A DNA stretch of 64,000 bases from the NCBI GenBank assembly GCA_003279945.1, contig QCGK01000005.1:45514-109513 (forward strand). The letters run 5' to 3'. Within the stretch, counting starts at the first letter, position 1. Each line of letters opens with the position of its first letter. Position numbers and translations under genes: made by a program. Positions 27,655 through 35,644 of this stretch are shown piece after piece. The notes below the pieces were generated by a model. The model searched no databases. It was not told the DNA's origin and was given only the letters and a program-made list of their open reading frames with translations. Source of the DNA: Prochlorococcus sp. AG-388-A01 (lineage in GTDB: Bacteria; Cyanobacteriota; Cyanobacteriia; PCC-6307; Cyanobiaceae).

Positions 27655-28044
27655 TTAATCTCTTTCAATAAGTTCAATTTTATATCCATCAGGGTCCTCA
27701 ACAAAAGCCAAGACAGTTGTACTGTTTTTCATTGTTTTAGGTTTGGTTGTTACTTTACAACCATTATTTTCTAATCCTTGGCAAATAAGATGAATATCTT
27801 TTACTCCAATAGCTATATGACCATATTTATCTCCAAGCTCATAGTCTTCTGACTTTTTGTCCCAGTTATAAGTTAATTCAATTACTGTATTTTCTTTTTC
27901 TGAACCATAGCCAACAAATGCCAAAGTGAATTTTCCATGAGGGTAATCCTTTTTTCTTAATAAATTCATTCCTAATCTATTAACGTAAAAATCAATGGAT
28001 TTATCTAAATCTCCAACTCTCAACATTGTATGTAGGATACGCAT
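27655..28044 (-). CDS. gloA: Lactoylglutathione lyase (glyoxalase I)
   Basis: 129-residue metalloenzyme that isomerises the glutathione-methylglyoxal hemithioacetal. The four metal ligands are visible: His5 ([10 protein letters not shown]), Glu57 in TVIELTYNW, His in YGHIAIGV and Glu in [27 protein letters not shown] and [12 protein letters not shown] are family hallmarks, and the length is typical of the short bacterial (Ni-type) enzyme. It stands alone on the minus strand. Confidence 0.95.
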   Translation of the reverse strand: MRILHTMLRVGDLDKSIDFYVNRLGMNLLRKKDYPHGKFTLAFVGYGSEKENTVIELTYNWDKKSEDYELGDKYGHIAIGVKDIHLICQGLENNGCKVTTKPKTMKNSTTVLAFVEDPDGYKIELIERD

Positions 28045-28177
28045 TTTGAATAATGAACCTTAATCAATTATCTAATATTTAATAACCATCTGCCAAAGTT
28101 GATATTTTCAAGGCTAATTCTTTAATTAAGTTCAGAAAAATTAGGTTAAAATATGAATATTAAATTTCAACAATATA

Positions 28178-28612
28178 TTGAATCAGATATTTCAGAGACT
28201 ATCATCAGTATTTTTGTATACTTTGCCATTAAATGCATCAATACCTTTTGGATATTATTTGTTCTATAAATATTCTTTTTTAAAAATACTTTTATTTCTA
28301 ACTTTCCCAATAGCGATAATTGAAAAATCTTTGCCTTTTGGTAGTTTTTTATTATTTATAATTTTGTTTGCTGGATTAGCAAGAAATCCCAAAGTCCCTT
28401 ATTTCGTTAGATATAACGCATGCCAAGCATTACTTATTGATATTGCTTTGATAATAATTTCATATCTCTTGAGAATTTTCCCCATAGTTGAATTAGGCTC
28501 AATTATTTTTATATTTACAATATGTATTTTTATATATTCGATTTCTCAATGTATTTATGGAGTTGAACCTGAAATTCCTTTGATTAGTAAATCTGTAAGA
28601 ATGCAAATTTAA
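28178..28612 (+). CDS. Tic20-family membrane protein
   Basis: 144 residues with four hydrophobic helices. ARNPKVPYFVRYNACQALLIDIAL matches the conserved VRFNA.QA.LLDI element of cyanobacterial Tic20 homologues. PLNASIPFGYYLF in helix 1 and the C-terminal GVEPEIPLIS..VRMQI complete the pattern. Tic20 is part of the protein-import channel in plastids; the cyanobacterial role is not established. TTG start at 28178. Confidence 0.8.
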   Translation: MNQIFQRLSSVFLYTLPLNASIPFGYYLFYKYSFLKILLFLTFPIAIIEKSLPFGSFLLFIILFAGLARNPKVPYFVRYNACQALLIDIALIIISYLLRIFPIVELGSIIFIFTICIFIYSISQCIYGVEPEIPLISKSVRMQI

Positions 28613-28640
28613 AAACGATTTATAGATTTACTAACTTTCT

Positions 28641-28970
28641 TCAACATTCATTCAGAATAGATTCCCATCTTTGTTGACTAGCCTTTATTACTTGCATTGG
28701 TGGATTAGTTCCCTCTATTTCAAAGGCCTTAATTAATGATTTATTAGCCAGTAAGCCTAGTCTTGCAGCATCTCTTTGCCTAGAACATACTTTTTTTCTT
28801 GAACCCTCTTTTAGACTTCCTTCGATTTCTTTAAGAATCTGGCTAGCTTTATTAGATTTAGAATAAAAATCATTCATATAAACATCAAGTGCTGTATCAG
28901 CTAAAATTTCAACTGGAGAGATTATTGAGACAAAGCAAACTATAAAAATGGTAAATACAAATATTTTCAT
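28641..28970 (-). CDS. Small exported hypothetical protein
   Basis: 109 residues with an N-terminal signal sequence (MKIFVFTIFIVCFVSIISPVEILA, cleavage likely near ADT). The mature part is helical, with two Cys: RKKVCSRQRDAARLG and the C-terminal ILNEC. QRWESILNEC near the end recurs in small picocyanobacterial secreted proteins, but no function is known. It lies 7 bp downstream of the membrane protein gene on the same strand. Confidence 0.7.
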   Translation of the reverse strand: MKIFVFTIFIVCFVSIISPVEILADTALDVYMNDFYSKSNKASQILKEIEGSLKEGSRKKVCSRQRDAARLGLLANKSLIKAFEIEGTNPPMQVIKASQQRWESILNEC

Positions 28971-28977
28971 AATTATT

Positions 28978-29562
28978 TTAAGTAAATTTTTTGTCTGATC
29001 TCTTTAACACTAAATAAAATGTTAAAACGCTAATTGTTCCCGATGGGCCTATTAAGACATGCCAAAATTGATCGCCACTAATTGAGAGCTTTGTTCCAAA
29101 GAAAGTCGTAAAAAAAATACCAAATATTGGGTACAATATAAAGAGCCAATCTTTAAAAATTCTTTGCCAATTTATTATTAGAAAGATACTTATTATTACT
29201 TGAAAAAGAAGAGTTATCTTCTTATCGAATAAAAAATATGAGATTATTGAACATAAAGAAATGCAAAAGTTAGTTGCTTGAAAAAATTTATTTTTTATAA
29301 CTGATATTGATAAACATGTTAAGCCTAAAGATAGGAAAGAATAAAACAACCAGTTAAAAAAAGAGGAATGATCTACATAAATCCAAAATGTTTGGGTATG
29401 ATCTATCATCTCAGAAATCGACGCTAATCCTAAAAAAATAAAACCGATAGGTATCAATTTGGTCTTGTTTAGATGTTTGAATTTATTGGTTGATTTAATT
29501 CCTAATATTATTGGAATGACTGCTGCTTGAATATGGGCTAATAGTAAAATTGGAAAAAACAA
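28978..29562 (-). CDS. Polytopic membrane protein, unknown function
   Basis: 194 residues, six to seven hydrophobic segments, with few polar motifs apart from HIQAAVIPIILG near the start, SEMIDHTQTFWIYVDHSSFFNW (two clustered His) and SGDQFWHVLIGPSGT. The His/Asp pairs inside or next to helices could bind metal or haem, but this is conjecture. I do not recognise the family. Probably in an operon with the small genes on either side. Confidence 0.65.
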   Translation of the reverse strand: MFFPILLLAHIQAAVIPIILGIKSTNKFKHLNKTKLIPIGFIFLGLASISEMIDHTQTFWIYVDHSSFFNWLFYSFLSLGLTCLSISVIKNKFFQATNFCISLCSIISYFLFDKKITLLFQVIISIFLIINWQRIFKDWLFILYPIFGIFFTTFFGTKLSISGDQFWHVLIGPSGTISVLTFYLVLKRSDKKFT

Positions 29563-29618
29563 AATAAATTCTTAAAATAAATGCATCTTAAATTTAAATA
29601 CAAAAAATAAATCCCATA

Positions 29619-29819
29619 TTATCTTAAGAGAGAAATATACCATTGACCAACTATTATAATTAATATTGTTAGAACAAGAGGGAAAGCAGGATATTTTGTT
29701 TGAAAATCTGCAGGAGGCCATGGCGACCATGAAATAAGTCTCTCCTGTTTCTTAATAGAATTTGATACTTTCTTTATTTTTTTAGAATCTGATATTTCAG
29801 TTGAAAAACCTTTACTCAT
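29619..29819 (-). CDS. Small single-pass membrane protein (66 aa)
   Basis: 66 residues. A basic N-terminal half (SKKIKKVSNSIKKQERLI) is followed by SWSPWPPADFQTKYPAFP, a Trp/Pro-rich interface, and one transmembrane helix LVLTILIIIVGQWYISLL. No chlorophyll-binding ExxNGR motif, so not an Hli protein. Function unknown. It is upstream of the 194-aa membrane gene by 56 bp. Confidence 0.6.
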   Translation of the reverse strand: MSKGFSTEISDSKKIKKVSNSIKKQERLISWSPWPPADFQTKYPAFPLVLTILIIIVGQWYISLLR

Positions 29820-30220
29820 GAAAATTTATCTCAAAACTAAATAATAACAATAAAAAATTTAAAATAAATGATTTTTAATGTCAAATAAAAATAGAATAAT
29901 CTTATTTTCAGAAAATATTTTATTTACATTAATAGAATTTGAATAAGTGATTTTTAAACTAATCCTATTGAGATAATAAAATTTAGTGTAGGTAATTTTC
30001 TAATGAAGAATTAAGAAGAAAGTTAATCAAATTTTTCAAAGGTAGGATAATCACAATTCTTTAAAAATATTTATTTTTTCTTGGGTTTAGTGTTAATTGC
30101 ATAATAATTATGAAGTATGGTTCTTTTGATATAAAGATTAGGTATTTAGTTGATATATAGGATAATTTGAAAAATAGATCAATTTATACTTAAGTTACAA
30201 CAAGAATCTAATAATTAATA
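29820..30220. other. Gene-free AT-rich region
   Basis: About 400 bp of very AT-rich DNA between the divergent 66-aa and 91-aa genes. Only a short 16-codon ATG frame (near 30109) is seen, not convincing. It probably holds the two divergent promoters; no hairpin, repeat or RNA gene recognised. Confidence 0.4.
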
Positions 30221-30496
30221 ATGAATCGGAGAAAATTCAAGCTGAGAATTCTTCAACCATCGATGTTTTTCTTAATAGGATTCATGATGGGTATAGTCAC
30301 AATTTGGCCTGGATTGATTTCAGAATCAGGGAGGAATTGTTTCTTTAAAATTGTAAAAGATGGAAGCGATGGGAACGTTTCCCTTGGCACTATTTTTTCT
30401 ATATCTCCTAATTATCTTTTAAGGATTAGTAATGAAAAGAACAAATATAATAAAGTTTTATTAATAGGAGATTTTTGTTTTAGGAAAGCCCAATGA
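30221..30496 (+). CDS. Hypothetical membrane-anchored protein (91 aa)
   Basis: 91 residues with one hydrophobic segment near the N-terminus (PSMFFLIGFMMGIVTIWPG), preceded by a basic stretch (NRRKFKLRIL), and a C-terminal domain that would lie outside the cytoplasm. Two Cys (NCFF, DFCF) may pair. Not recognised. It has its own ATG and is isolated from neighbours. Confidence 0.55.
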   Translation: MNRRKFKLRILQPSMFFLIGFMMGIVTIWPGLISESGRNCFFKIVKDGSDGNVSLGTIFSISPNYLLRISNEKNKYNKVLLIGDFCFRKAQ

Positions 30497-30571
30497 TTTT
30501 TCGAAGATCTTATTATTTTTTTTGTGTTTTTAATTTCTAATGTTGTTAAAAGACTTGTATATCTTATCAAT

Positions 30572-30724
30572 CTAGTTATTAAAAGTAAGGAGGGGTATGA
30601 TTTTTATTAGGGCTGAATGACTCTTTAATTTTTCTAAGATCATATTCAGTTTCTCCTTCTGGGAACCGGCAAAAGATGGAAAGGATAAAAATAATATTAT
30701 AACTATGAGTAGTAAGCGTTTCAT
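30572..30724 (-). CDS. Micro-protein with signal peptide, coupled to the TM2 gene
   Basis: A 50-codon frame whose ATG (30724-30722) follows the TAA of the TM2 gene with no spacer (TAAATG), an arrangement that favours re-initiation. Residues 1-20 (MKRLLLIVIILFLSFPSFAG) are a clean signal peptide. The remainder (SQKEKLNMILEKLKS...) is short and may be frame-shifted relative to an ancestral longer form. Function unknown. Confidence 0.5.
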   Translation of the reverse strand: MKRLLLIVIILFLSFPSFAGSQKEKLNMILEKLKSHSALIKIIPLLTFNN

Positions 30725-30952
30725 TTAATCTTCTGCATTTTCAAATTCTCTTAGTAAACGAAATGTTTTGGAAATAAAAGGTAAGATCCATACCAACAAA
30801 CCTACTACTGTTATCAATGCGACGAGAAAACCCAAAATTGCTAAGAATCCACCTGTTACATCTCCTTCGTAAAAGCGATCAAGCCCAATTGGTGCGCCAA
30901 CTCCTAAAAGGAAGAGTCTAGTTAAAGTTTGTTTTTCTTTTTTTTTCAACAT
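30725..30952 (-). CDS. TM2-domain protein
   Basis: 75 residues. The TM2 domain is seen as RLFLLGVGAPIGLDRFYEGDVTGGFLAILG: two membrane helices joined by a short loop carrying the conserved D-RFY-G pattern. A second helix region (LVALITVVGLLVWILPFI) follows. Bacterial TM2 proteins are short inner-membrane proteins of unknown function. The downstream micro-ORF begins directly at its stop codon. Confidence 0.8.
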   Translation of the reverse strand: MLKKKEKQTLTRLFLLGVGAPIGLDRFYEGDVTGGFLAILGFLVALITVVGLLVWILPFISKTFRLLREFENAED

Positions 30953-31202
30953 AAATAATATAAAAAGAGGATTTATTCCTTCAATTTTAATTCGACTTAT
31001 AAATTGAATTCAATCCCCCATTATTTTTTAACAAATCCCAGACTAAATCCCCCAGTAAATAACTGCCTCTAACTGATTGTTTATGGAGGACTATGACAAG
31101 GCTAAATTTCTAAAATCTTTCAAATATGTCTTGATATCTACTATTAAAATAATTCTGCTTGCTTATGGTGGAATATGACAACCTATGCAGACTTTCTAAA
31201 TA
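30953..31202. other. Intergenic region before tRNA-Ser
   Basis: 250 bp. A 31-codon ATG frame at 31083-31178 (+, MEDYDKAKFLKSFKYVLIS...) ends in a hydrophobic stretch and might be a remnant or micro-protein, but has no ribosome-binding site and is weak evidence. A following frame that reads into the tRNA is an artefact. Confidence 0.3.
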
Positions 31203-31289
31203 CGGAGGGGGTGGGATTCGAACCCACGGTACCCTTGCAGATACGCTAGTTTTCAAGACTAGAGCCTTAAACCACTCGACCACCCCTCC
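31203..31289 (-). tRNA. tRNA-Ser (anticodon TGA)
   Basis: 87-nt class II tRNA on the minus strand. Acceptor stem GGAGGGG pairs with CCCCTCC, the D-arm has GGTTTAAGGC, the anticodon arm is CTAGTCTTGAAAACTAG with TGA in the loop, a long variable arm (CGTATCTGCAAGGGTACCG) is typical of serine tRNA, and the T-arm is GTGGGTTCGAATCCCAC. CCA is not encoded. It decodes UCA and, by wobble, other UCN codons. Confidence 0.95.
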
Positions 31290-31519
31290 AGAGGGCTATT
31301 CAGTTTTGTTGAACTTCAAAACTATAACATAAGAAATTAGTCATAGTCTATAAATTCAAAGAGTAAAAAATTACTTCATGAAACTAATTTGAGAACTCAA
31401 TTTTTATTAATAATGAGGGTTAAATTATTATAAAATTCTGTTATTAGTAACATTTGGCCCACTAATTTAGTTTACAACAGAAAATTAAGACCAACTTTAT
31501 TCTTTAAATTTTTTAAATC
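31290..31519. other. Intergenic AT-rich region
   Basis: 230 bp upstream (minus sense) of the tRNA and downstream of the barrel gene. No ORF of note; the tRNA promoter should lie here. Confidence 0.4.
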
Positions 31520-32158
31520 TTAGAATTTAAATTTTAATCCCATATTTGCCACTACATTAGAAGATGCATTTGCATTTATAACTCTTCCACTATCTATCAT
31601 AGTAATATCATCAAATTTATAATAAGTTAACTTGCTTGTTAAATCTACTTTTTTGCTTAAGGCATAATTTACACCTCCACTTACTCCAAGTGTTAAGACA
31701 TCATCAACACAATGATCTACACCTCCCTCAAAGCAAGTATTTGTACCATCAACATTTGTAGTTCCAATCCCTAAACCAATAAATGGTTCCCATTTTGACT
31801 TCTCAATTTGGAAGTCGATATAACCATTCATTATTAAAGAACTAAAATAAGCATGCGTGCCATTTCCCTCCTCAATTTTAGAAGTGTTATTGGCGTAACT
31901 TAGATCAATCCTATACCTCTTGCCAAAATCATAGCCAATAGATCCCTCATAACTAAATCCTGAAGAATGAGGATAATTTGCTAACACCCCACTGTCATTA
32001 TGTGTTTGTAAAATGCCTGAGTATTTTCCACTACCAAAACTTGCAGAAGAGTAAAATCCTTTTTTATATTCGTTAGCATTTGTTTTTAGTCCCGGTAAAA
32101 ACAAATAAAATATTGATGCAAAAAGTGAGATTGATCTAAATATTTTATTTAATTTCAT
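31520..32158 (-). CDS. Outer-membrane beta-barrel protein (OmpA/OmpW-like)
   Basis: 212 residues with a signal peptide (KLNKIFRSISLFASIFYLFLPGLKTNA). Alternating amphipathic strands follow: GFYSSASFGSG, FSYEGSIGYDFGKRYRIDLSYAN, WEPFIGLGIGTTNVDG, LTLGVSGGVNYALSKKVDLTSKLTYYKF. The C-terminus is ANMGLKFKF, ending in Phe as required for BAM recognition. About eight strands are predicted, the usual size of a small barrel. One Cys pair (NTCFEGGVDHC) sits in an external loop. Function (porin or adhesion) unknown. Confidence 0.85.
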   Translation of the reverse strand: MKLNKIFRSISLFASIFYLFLPGLKTNANEYKKGFYSSASFGSGKYSGILQTHNDSGVLANYPHSSGFSYEGSIGYDFGKRYRIDLSYANNTSKIEEGNGTHAYFSSLIMNGYIDFQIEKSKWEPFIGLGIGTTNVDGTNTCFEGGVDHCVDDVLTLGVSGGVNYALSKKVDLTSKLTYYKFDDITMIDSGRVINANASSNVVANMGLKFKF

Positions 32159-32525
32159 TTTATTAGTAAATTCCTCGATTAATTTAATTTATTCATTGAC
32201 TTTAAACAAGTTTTTTAATTCTTTGTAATTACTATTTATATTTATTACTAATAATAATTATTAATTTATTTCATAAAAAACTATTCTGCAATTATAAATT
32301 TCTTGAATGAATTTATTTATGATAAGGACTTTTAAATTCTCTGTATTTATATATAATCATTTAATATTTAATCTTTAAATTTTTTTTTAATTTAAAACCC
32401 TTTTAAGAATAAAATGTAACTAAAAATTCAATCAAATGAAATTAAAAAAAATATTTGATTTAGAAAATTAATCTGCTAAAGAATCTGCCATAAAAAATAT
32501 TGCCCTTTTAGGAAATTTAATTTAT
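32159..32525. other. Gene-free AT-rich region
   Basis: About 370 bp, extremely AT-rich (long A/T runs). No open frame, hairpin or RNA gene seen. It contains the promoter of the outer-membrane barrel gene and the 3' end of the methyltransferase gene. Confidence 0.4.
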
Positions 32526-33617
32526 TTAATCATTTTTAAATAAATTTATAAAAAAGAAAAATAAAGATGATGATATTGAAAAAATGGATCTTATGATTTC
32601 TATAACAAAACGTTTTAATAGATTTAAAATTAAATTCAAAAGATTGTATGGATAAGTAAGAGTAAATAAGAAGTTACTCATAGCTAACTTAGCTAAAAAT
32701 TTTTTCTTACTGTACATTATCTCTTTTGGTTTAATAATATTTCCTTTTCTCAATTTCTTTCTAATTGAATTTAAGGAATTTTCTTTTTTCGCTATGCAAT
32801 ATATACACTCTCGCCAATTTGAGTAAGGATAACCATATTTAATTGCTTCTTTAGGAGTTCTTATAAAACCTAATTTTATAATCTTAAATCCATTATTTGA
32901 AATTAAATGTTTAAGTCCCTCTTTTGAAAAGCTTAAGAGATGCGCAGGATCAGTTAAATAAGAACCAAATAGATTAGGTACCTCAATATATAAAATTGAA
33001 TCATCTTTTAAACATTTATGAATTTCACCTAATGCATCTGCTGGTTTTTTTAAGTGTTCAAAAACATGAACACTAATACAGAGATTAACCTTATTTTTAA
33101 TATTTTTGGAAAGTACACTTTTATGTAAATTAACAACTTTCATACCCAATGAAGAGGCTATTTTTAAACCGTTAGGATCAAGATCAGCAATGGTTATATC
33201 ATCAATATTGAAATAACTTTTTAAGCCATAAGAGGTGAAACCGTTATACCCACCATAATCCAATAAATTGATCTTTTTACAATTAAACTTTTCAGTTAAA
33301 CTACAATTCTCAATGAGTTTACTAATATGAGATGATCTCAATGAAGTAATTGTTGACCAAGGCAAAGATATTGGAGATGCTGGCCTATTGGCTTCAAAAT
33401 TACTACTTTTTCTATAGGATGAATCTGAATATTTAACTAAATTTCTTTTCTTTTTTTGAAAATGGCTTAATGAATTGCATCTAGGACAATAAAAATTTTT
33501 CCAAGACTTATCTCTTGATAAAAAGGGTGAAATAGCTCTTGGCAAAGAAAGATTAATTTTAATTAAATCACAAGAATTACATAATCTACATTTAAAATTA
33601 GATTTAATCTTTCTCAT
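32526..33617 (-). CDS. Zn-ribbon class I SAM-dependent methyltransferase, accessory
   Basis: 363 residues. An N-terminal zinc-ribbon-like pair CRLCNSC and CPRCNS is at residues about 10-50. The SAM fold then follows: LLDYGGYNGFTSYGL (motif I, about 117-131), ITIADLDPNG (acidic residue of motif II), ISVHVFEHLKKPADALGEIH (motif post-II) and LYIEVPN. The C-terminus has two hydrophobic stretches. The architecture matches methyltransferases of sugar or surface-polysaccharide modification. It lies next to the gene-poor, remnant-rich stretch, consistent with a recently acquired gene. Confidence 0.8.
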   Translation of the reverse strand: MRKIKSNFKCRLCNSCDLIKINLSLPRAISPFLSRDKSWKNFYCPRCNSLSHFQKKKRNLVKYSDSSYRKSSNFEANRPASPISLPWSTITSLRSSHISKLIENCSLTEKFNCKKINLLDYGGYNGFTSYGLKSYFNIDDITIADLDPNGLKIASSLGMKVVNLHKSVLSKNIKNKVNLCISVHVFEHLKKPADALGEIHKCLKDDSILYIEVPNLFGSYLTDPAHLLSFSKEGLKHLISNNGFKIIKLGFIRTPKEAIKYGYPYSNWRECIYCIAKKENSLNSIRKKLRKGNIIKPKEIMYSKKKFLAKLAMSNFLFTLTYPYNLLNLILNLLKRFVIEIIRSIFSISSSLFFFFINLFKND

Positions 33618-33846
33618 AAATTAATAAATCTTTTTAGTCTAGAGTAAAGTTTACCAAACAAATTGTCTATAAAATAATTTCTTTTAGTCTTTAAGACCCA
33701 TTTAAATTTATTTACTTATGAATCCCATGATTTATTTTAACTTGCTTTTTCTTGGTGGATATTAGAAGCCTTTAGATCAAGTTCATCTATTATTTTACTA
33801 TTTGGCAATTCAAATTTAGAAGTATTGGATATTTGATCTTTTGAAA
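33618..33846. other. Gene-free region upstream of the methyltransferase gene
   Basis: About 230 bp, part of a 1.5-kb gene-poor stretch. Only a 15-codon frame (33716) was found, not credible. It should contain the methyltransferase promoter. Confidence 0.4.
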
Positions 33847-33969
33847 GTGGATTTATTTAGGAGTAATGTCCTGATCAAGATAATAATTACTATTTGGGTA
33901 ATAGCTTTCGCTTCGAATATTGTCTTCTTTTTATTTAATGATTTTATTAGAAATTTAAACTTTAATTAA
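33847..33969 (+). CDS. Possible 40-aa single-pass membrane micro-protein
   Basis: A GTG-initiated frame giving VDLFRSNVLIKIIITIWVIAF, then ASNIVFFLFNDFIRNLNFN. The N-terminus is followed by one transmembrane helix and a short amphipathic tail, a pattern common in picocyanobacterial micro-proteins. There is no strong ribosome-binding site and no neighbour context, so this is tentative. Confidence 0.35.
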   Translation: MDLFRSNVLIKIIITIWVIAFASNIVFFLFNDFIRNLNFN

Positions 33970-34112
33970 TTTAAAGAGTAAAAAGACTAAATAGGGTAAA
34001 AGGCAATTGTACTAGCGCAGTTTTAGTCATCTGAGCAGTACAGAAAAGGTAAGTGACAAAATATAATAACCATTAATGCTGAGAATTTAAAATTATTAAT
34101 TATTTCATAACC

Positions 34113-34150
34113 CTTGACATGTATAAGACATTTTGGGACATTTAAACATA
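34113..34150 (+). promoter_or_regulatory. Triple GACAT direct repeat beginning with a TTGACA box
   Basis: TTGACA at 34113 is followed by GACAT three times at 10-11 bp spacing (GACATGTATAA, GACATTTTGG, GACATTTAAA). Helical-turn spacing suggests a cooperative regulator site or promoter. Which gene it would serve is unclear, because the downstream plus-strand sequence is a pseudogene remnant. Confidence 0.3.
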
Positions 34151-34303
34151 AATTCGGAAGTGATTTGTAGCTCCTCTTTTTCTTGTTAAGTGAGTAAAAA
34201 ATTTAGTTGGGAAATTAATCTTTTATCTTTTAATAAAATAGGAGATTTTCTTGATGCAAGTTTAAAACTTTTAGTTTCACTATCGGATTATCAAGTGTAA
34301 ATA

Positions 34304-34432
34304 ATGATCATATCTTTGTTTGTTATTGGTTGTTGCATAGGAAGCTTTATAAATGTAGTAATTTATAGATTACCTTTAAATAAATCAATAGTTTATCCAA
34401 ATAGTAGTTGTCCGAAATTCACATTTTCTTGA
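34304..34432 (+). pseudogene. Prepilin peptidase (PilD) N-terminal remnant
   Basis: An ATG frame of 42 codons begins with a hydrophobic helix and contains [20 protein letters not shown] followed by NSSCPK. These are the hallmark first helix, the GSF.NVVI.RLP element and the start of the CxxC zinc motif of type IV prepilin peptidases. It stops at TGA right after CPKFTFS. The normal enzyme has more than 200 further residues; none is visible here, so this is a decayed or truncated gene. It overlaps a minus-strand small ORF. Confidence 0.55.
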
Positions 34433-34557
34433 AATAAACCAAATAAATTATTACCTAATATCGCAGCGAAAATTAAAACGAAGGCAACTATGGCGAAAAG
34501 AGCACTTACATCTTTTATGTCATAAGGTGCTTTAAATAAAGGTTTCTGGTCTGACAT
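34393..34557 (-). CDS. Small membrane protein (54 aa)
   Basis: ATG frame giving [19 protein letters not shown], then a hydrophobic helix [21 protein letters not shown], and a short tail. A soluble N-terminus with Pro/Lys and one well-formed helix make it look real. Its last codons lie antisense to the prepilin-peptidase remnant, so the true C-terminus could have been altered by rearrangement. No family named. Confidence 0.5.
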   Translation of the reverse strand: MSDQKPLFKAPYDIKDVSALFAIVAFVLIFAAILGNNLFGLFQENVNFGQLLFG

Positions 34558-34649
34558 AGTTATCAAATATATAAATGCAATTAAAACATATTTTTTTAAT
34601 TCTTTTTAGAAGTATTAAGTGATTATTTTAGATTAAGTTTAGACAAAAA

Positions 34650-34673
34650 AAACCACTAAAAGTGGCTTTTTTT
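34650..34673 (-). terminator. Bidirectional terminator
   Basis: Stem CCACT / AGTGG with a 3-nt loop, flanked by eight A on one side and seven T on the other (after a C), so it can act in both directions. It lies just after the minus-strand DUF4278 micro-gene. Confidence 0.7.
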
Positions 34674-34691
34674 ATTCATTGGATGAATGAA

Positions 34692-34793
34692 CTAACTTGT
34701 GTAAGCTTTTCCTCTATAAGTTAGTTCGTTGTGCTGCTTTTTAGCTGCTTCTTTGTTCTGGACGTACTTTTGTCCTCTGTAAATTAGAGTCAT
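34692..34793 (-). CDS. DUF4278-family micro-protein
   Basis: 33 residues from the ATG at 34793: MTLIYRGQKYVQNKEAAKKQ, then NELTYRGKAYTS. Two copies of the L-x-YRG-x-x-Y element are the signature of cyanobacterial DUF4278. An upstream in-frame ATG (34829) would add MERGLKRNRSLK but lies inside a structured leader, so I prefer the shorter form. A bidirectional terminator follows 19 bp after the stop. Function unknown. Confidence 0.75.
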   Translation of the reverse strand: MTLIYRGQKYVQNKEAAKKQHNELTYRGKAYTS

Positions 34794-34890
34794 TTTTAAG
34801 CTCCGGTTTCGCTTAAGTCCCCGTTCCATGGCTTAAGTCGATTTGCGGCTTGCTATACGCAAGTTGAACGTTTCGGTAGCGGTTGCTACA
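34794..34890 (-). promoter_or_regulatory. Structured, GC-rich leader of the DUF4278 gene (possible ncRNA)
   Basis: This stretch is clearly richer in G+C than its surroundings. In minus-strand order it contains the perfect hairpin GTAGC-AACC-GCTAC, then TTGCG...CGCAA around TATAGCAAGC, then GACTTAAGC repeated twice 20 bp apart. Such a folded 5' leader suggests RNA-level regulation, or a small RNA overlapping the gene start. Confidence 0.45.
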
Positions 34891-35098
34891 ATTTTATATT
34901 AACATTCAAGAAAATTATTTGTCTAGATCTTTAATAAATAAACTTAATATTTTAATAATCAAATAGGCTCCTTCTAAAAATATTTATGTTTTTCTTTTAT
35001 GTAGTTTCTTGCAGGTTACATTTTGTTCGTTTTTGAGAAGTATTTTTTATTTAATCAACTTTTAAATGTAAAATTCTTAAGATTATAAAATTTGTTTT
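34891..35098. other. AT-rich divergent intergenic region
   Basis: About 210 bp between the DUF4278 leader and the 64-aa gene. Likely carries both promoters. No ORF or repeat recognised. Confidence 0.4.
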
Positions 35099-35293
35099 AT
35101 GTTTTCTAGAAGCAAAAAACCTACAGTAAAAAAATCTGCAATAGTTGAAGAAACTCCATTATTTGCTCAATTACTACCATTCGCAAACAAAATGAATGAT
35201 AAGGTTCAATTGGTAAATGCTTTAGCTTTTACTTTTATTATGGGATTCTCAATTTTTGGAATCGCTCTATGGAAACTCTCAGGTCTGACCTAG
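35099..35293 (+). CDS. Small single-pass membrane protein (64 aa)
   Basis: 64 residues. A basic start (FSRSKKPTVKKSA), a soluble middle (EETPLFAQLLPFANKMNDKVQLVNA), and a C-terminal helix LAFTFIMGFSIFGIALWKLSG. The position of the helix recalls small photosystem-associated or Hli-like proteins, but the ExxNGRxAM chlorophyll motif is absent. Function unknown. It overlaps the convergent 88-aa gene by 4 bp. Confidence 0.6.
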   Translation: MFSRSKKPTVKKSAIVEETPLFAQLLPFANKMNDKVQLVNALAFTFIMGFSIFGIALWKLSGLT

Positions 35294-35556
35294 TTATTTA
35301 ATTTTTGCAAAGCATCGATTTTTGATTCTTTGTTTTTAATTATTGTTATTAACCATTTAGAGGCAACTGCTCTGGATATTGATCTATTTTTTAGAAATCT
35401 ACATATATATATGTGTAGATTTTTTTCGTTTTTGGAGTTAAATTTTTCTTCAAAGTCTAATATATCTTCTTCTGATGTTTTTTTTCTTAGCTCATCCACT
35501 AAAGCATGACAGGAGGAATCATTAAAAAAGTTCCCAATATTTAAGCTTAATGTCAT
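35290..35556 (-). CDS. Conserved hypothetical soluble protein (88 aa)
   Basis: 88 residues, no membrane segment, mostly helical: FFNDSSCHALVDELRKKTSEEDILDFEEKF, then SISRAVASKWLITIIKNKESKIDALQ in pieces. Two Cys (SCHA, YICRF). Not recognised. It is downstream of nrdJ on the other side of an 88-bp gap from the nrdJ stop and may be independently transcribed. Confidence 0.6.
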   Translation of the reverse strand: MTLSLNIGNFFNDSSCHALVDELRKKTSEEDILDFEEKFNSKNEKNLHIYICRFLKNRSISRAVASKWLITIIKNKESKIDALQKLNN

Positions 35557-35644
35557 AAATAATTTATGTCCCTATTTAAGAGATAGCTATAAATTTAATT
35601 TTTAAAAACTAATTTATATTTTTTATTTACAAATAATTTAAAAA

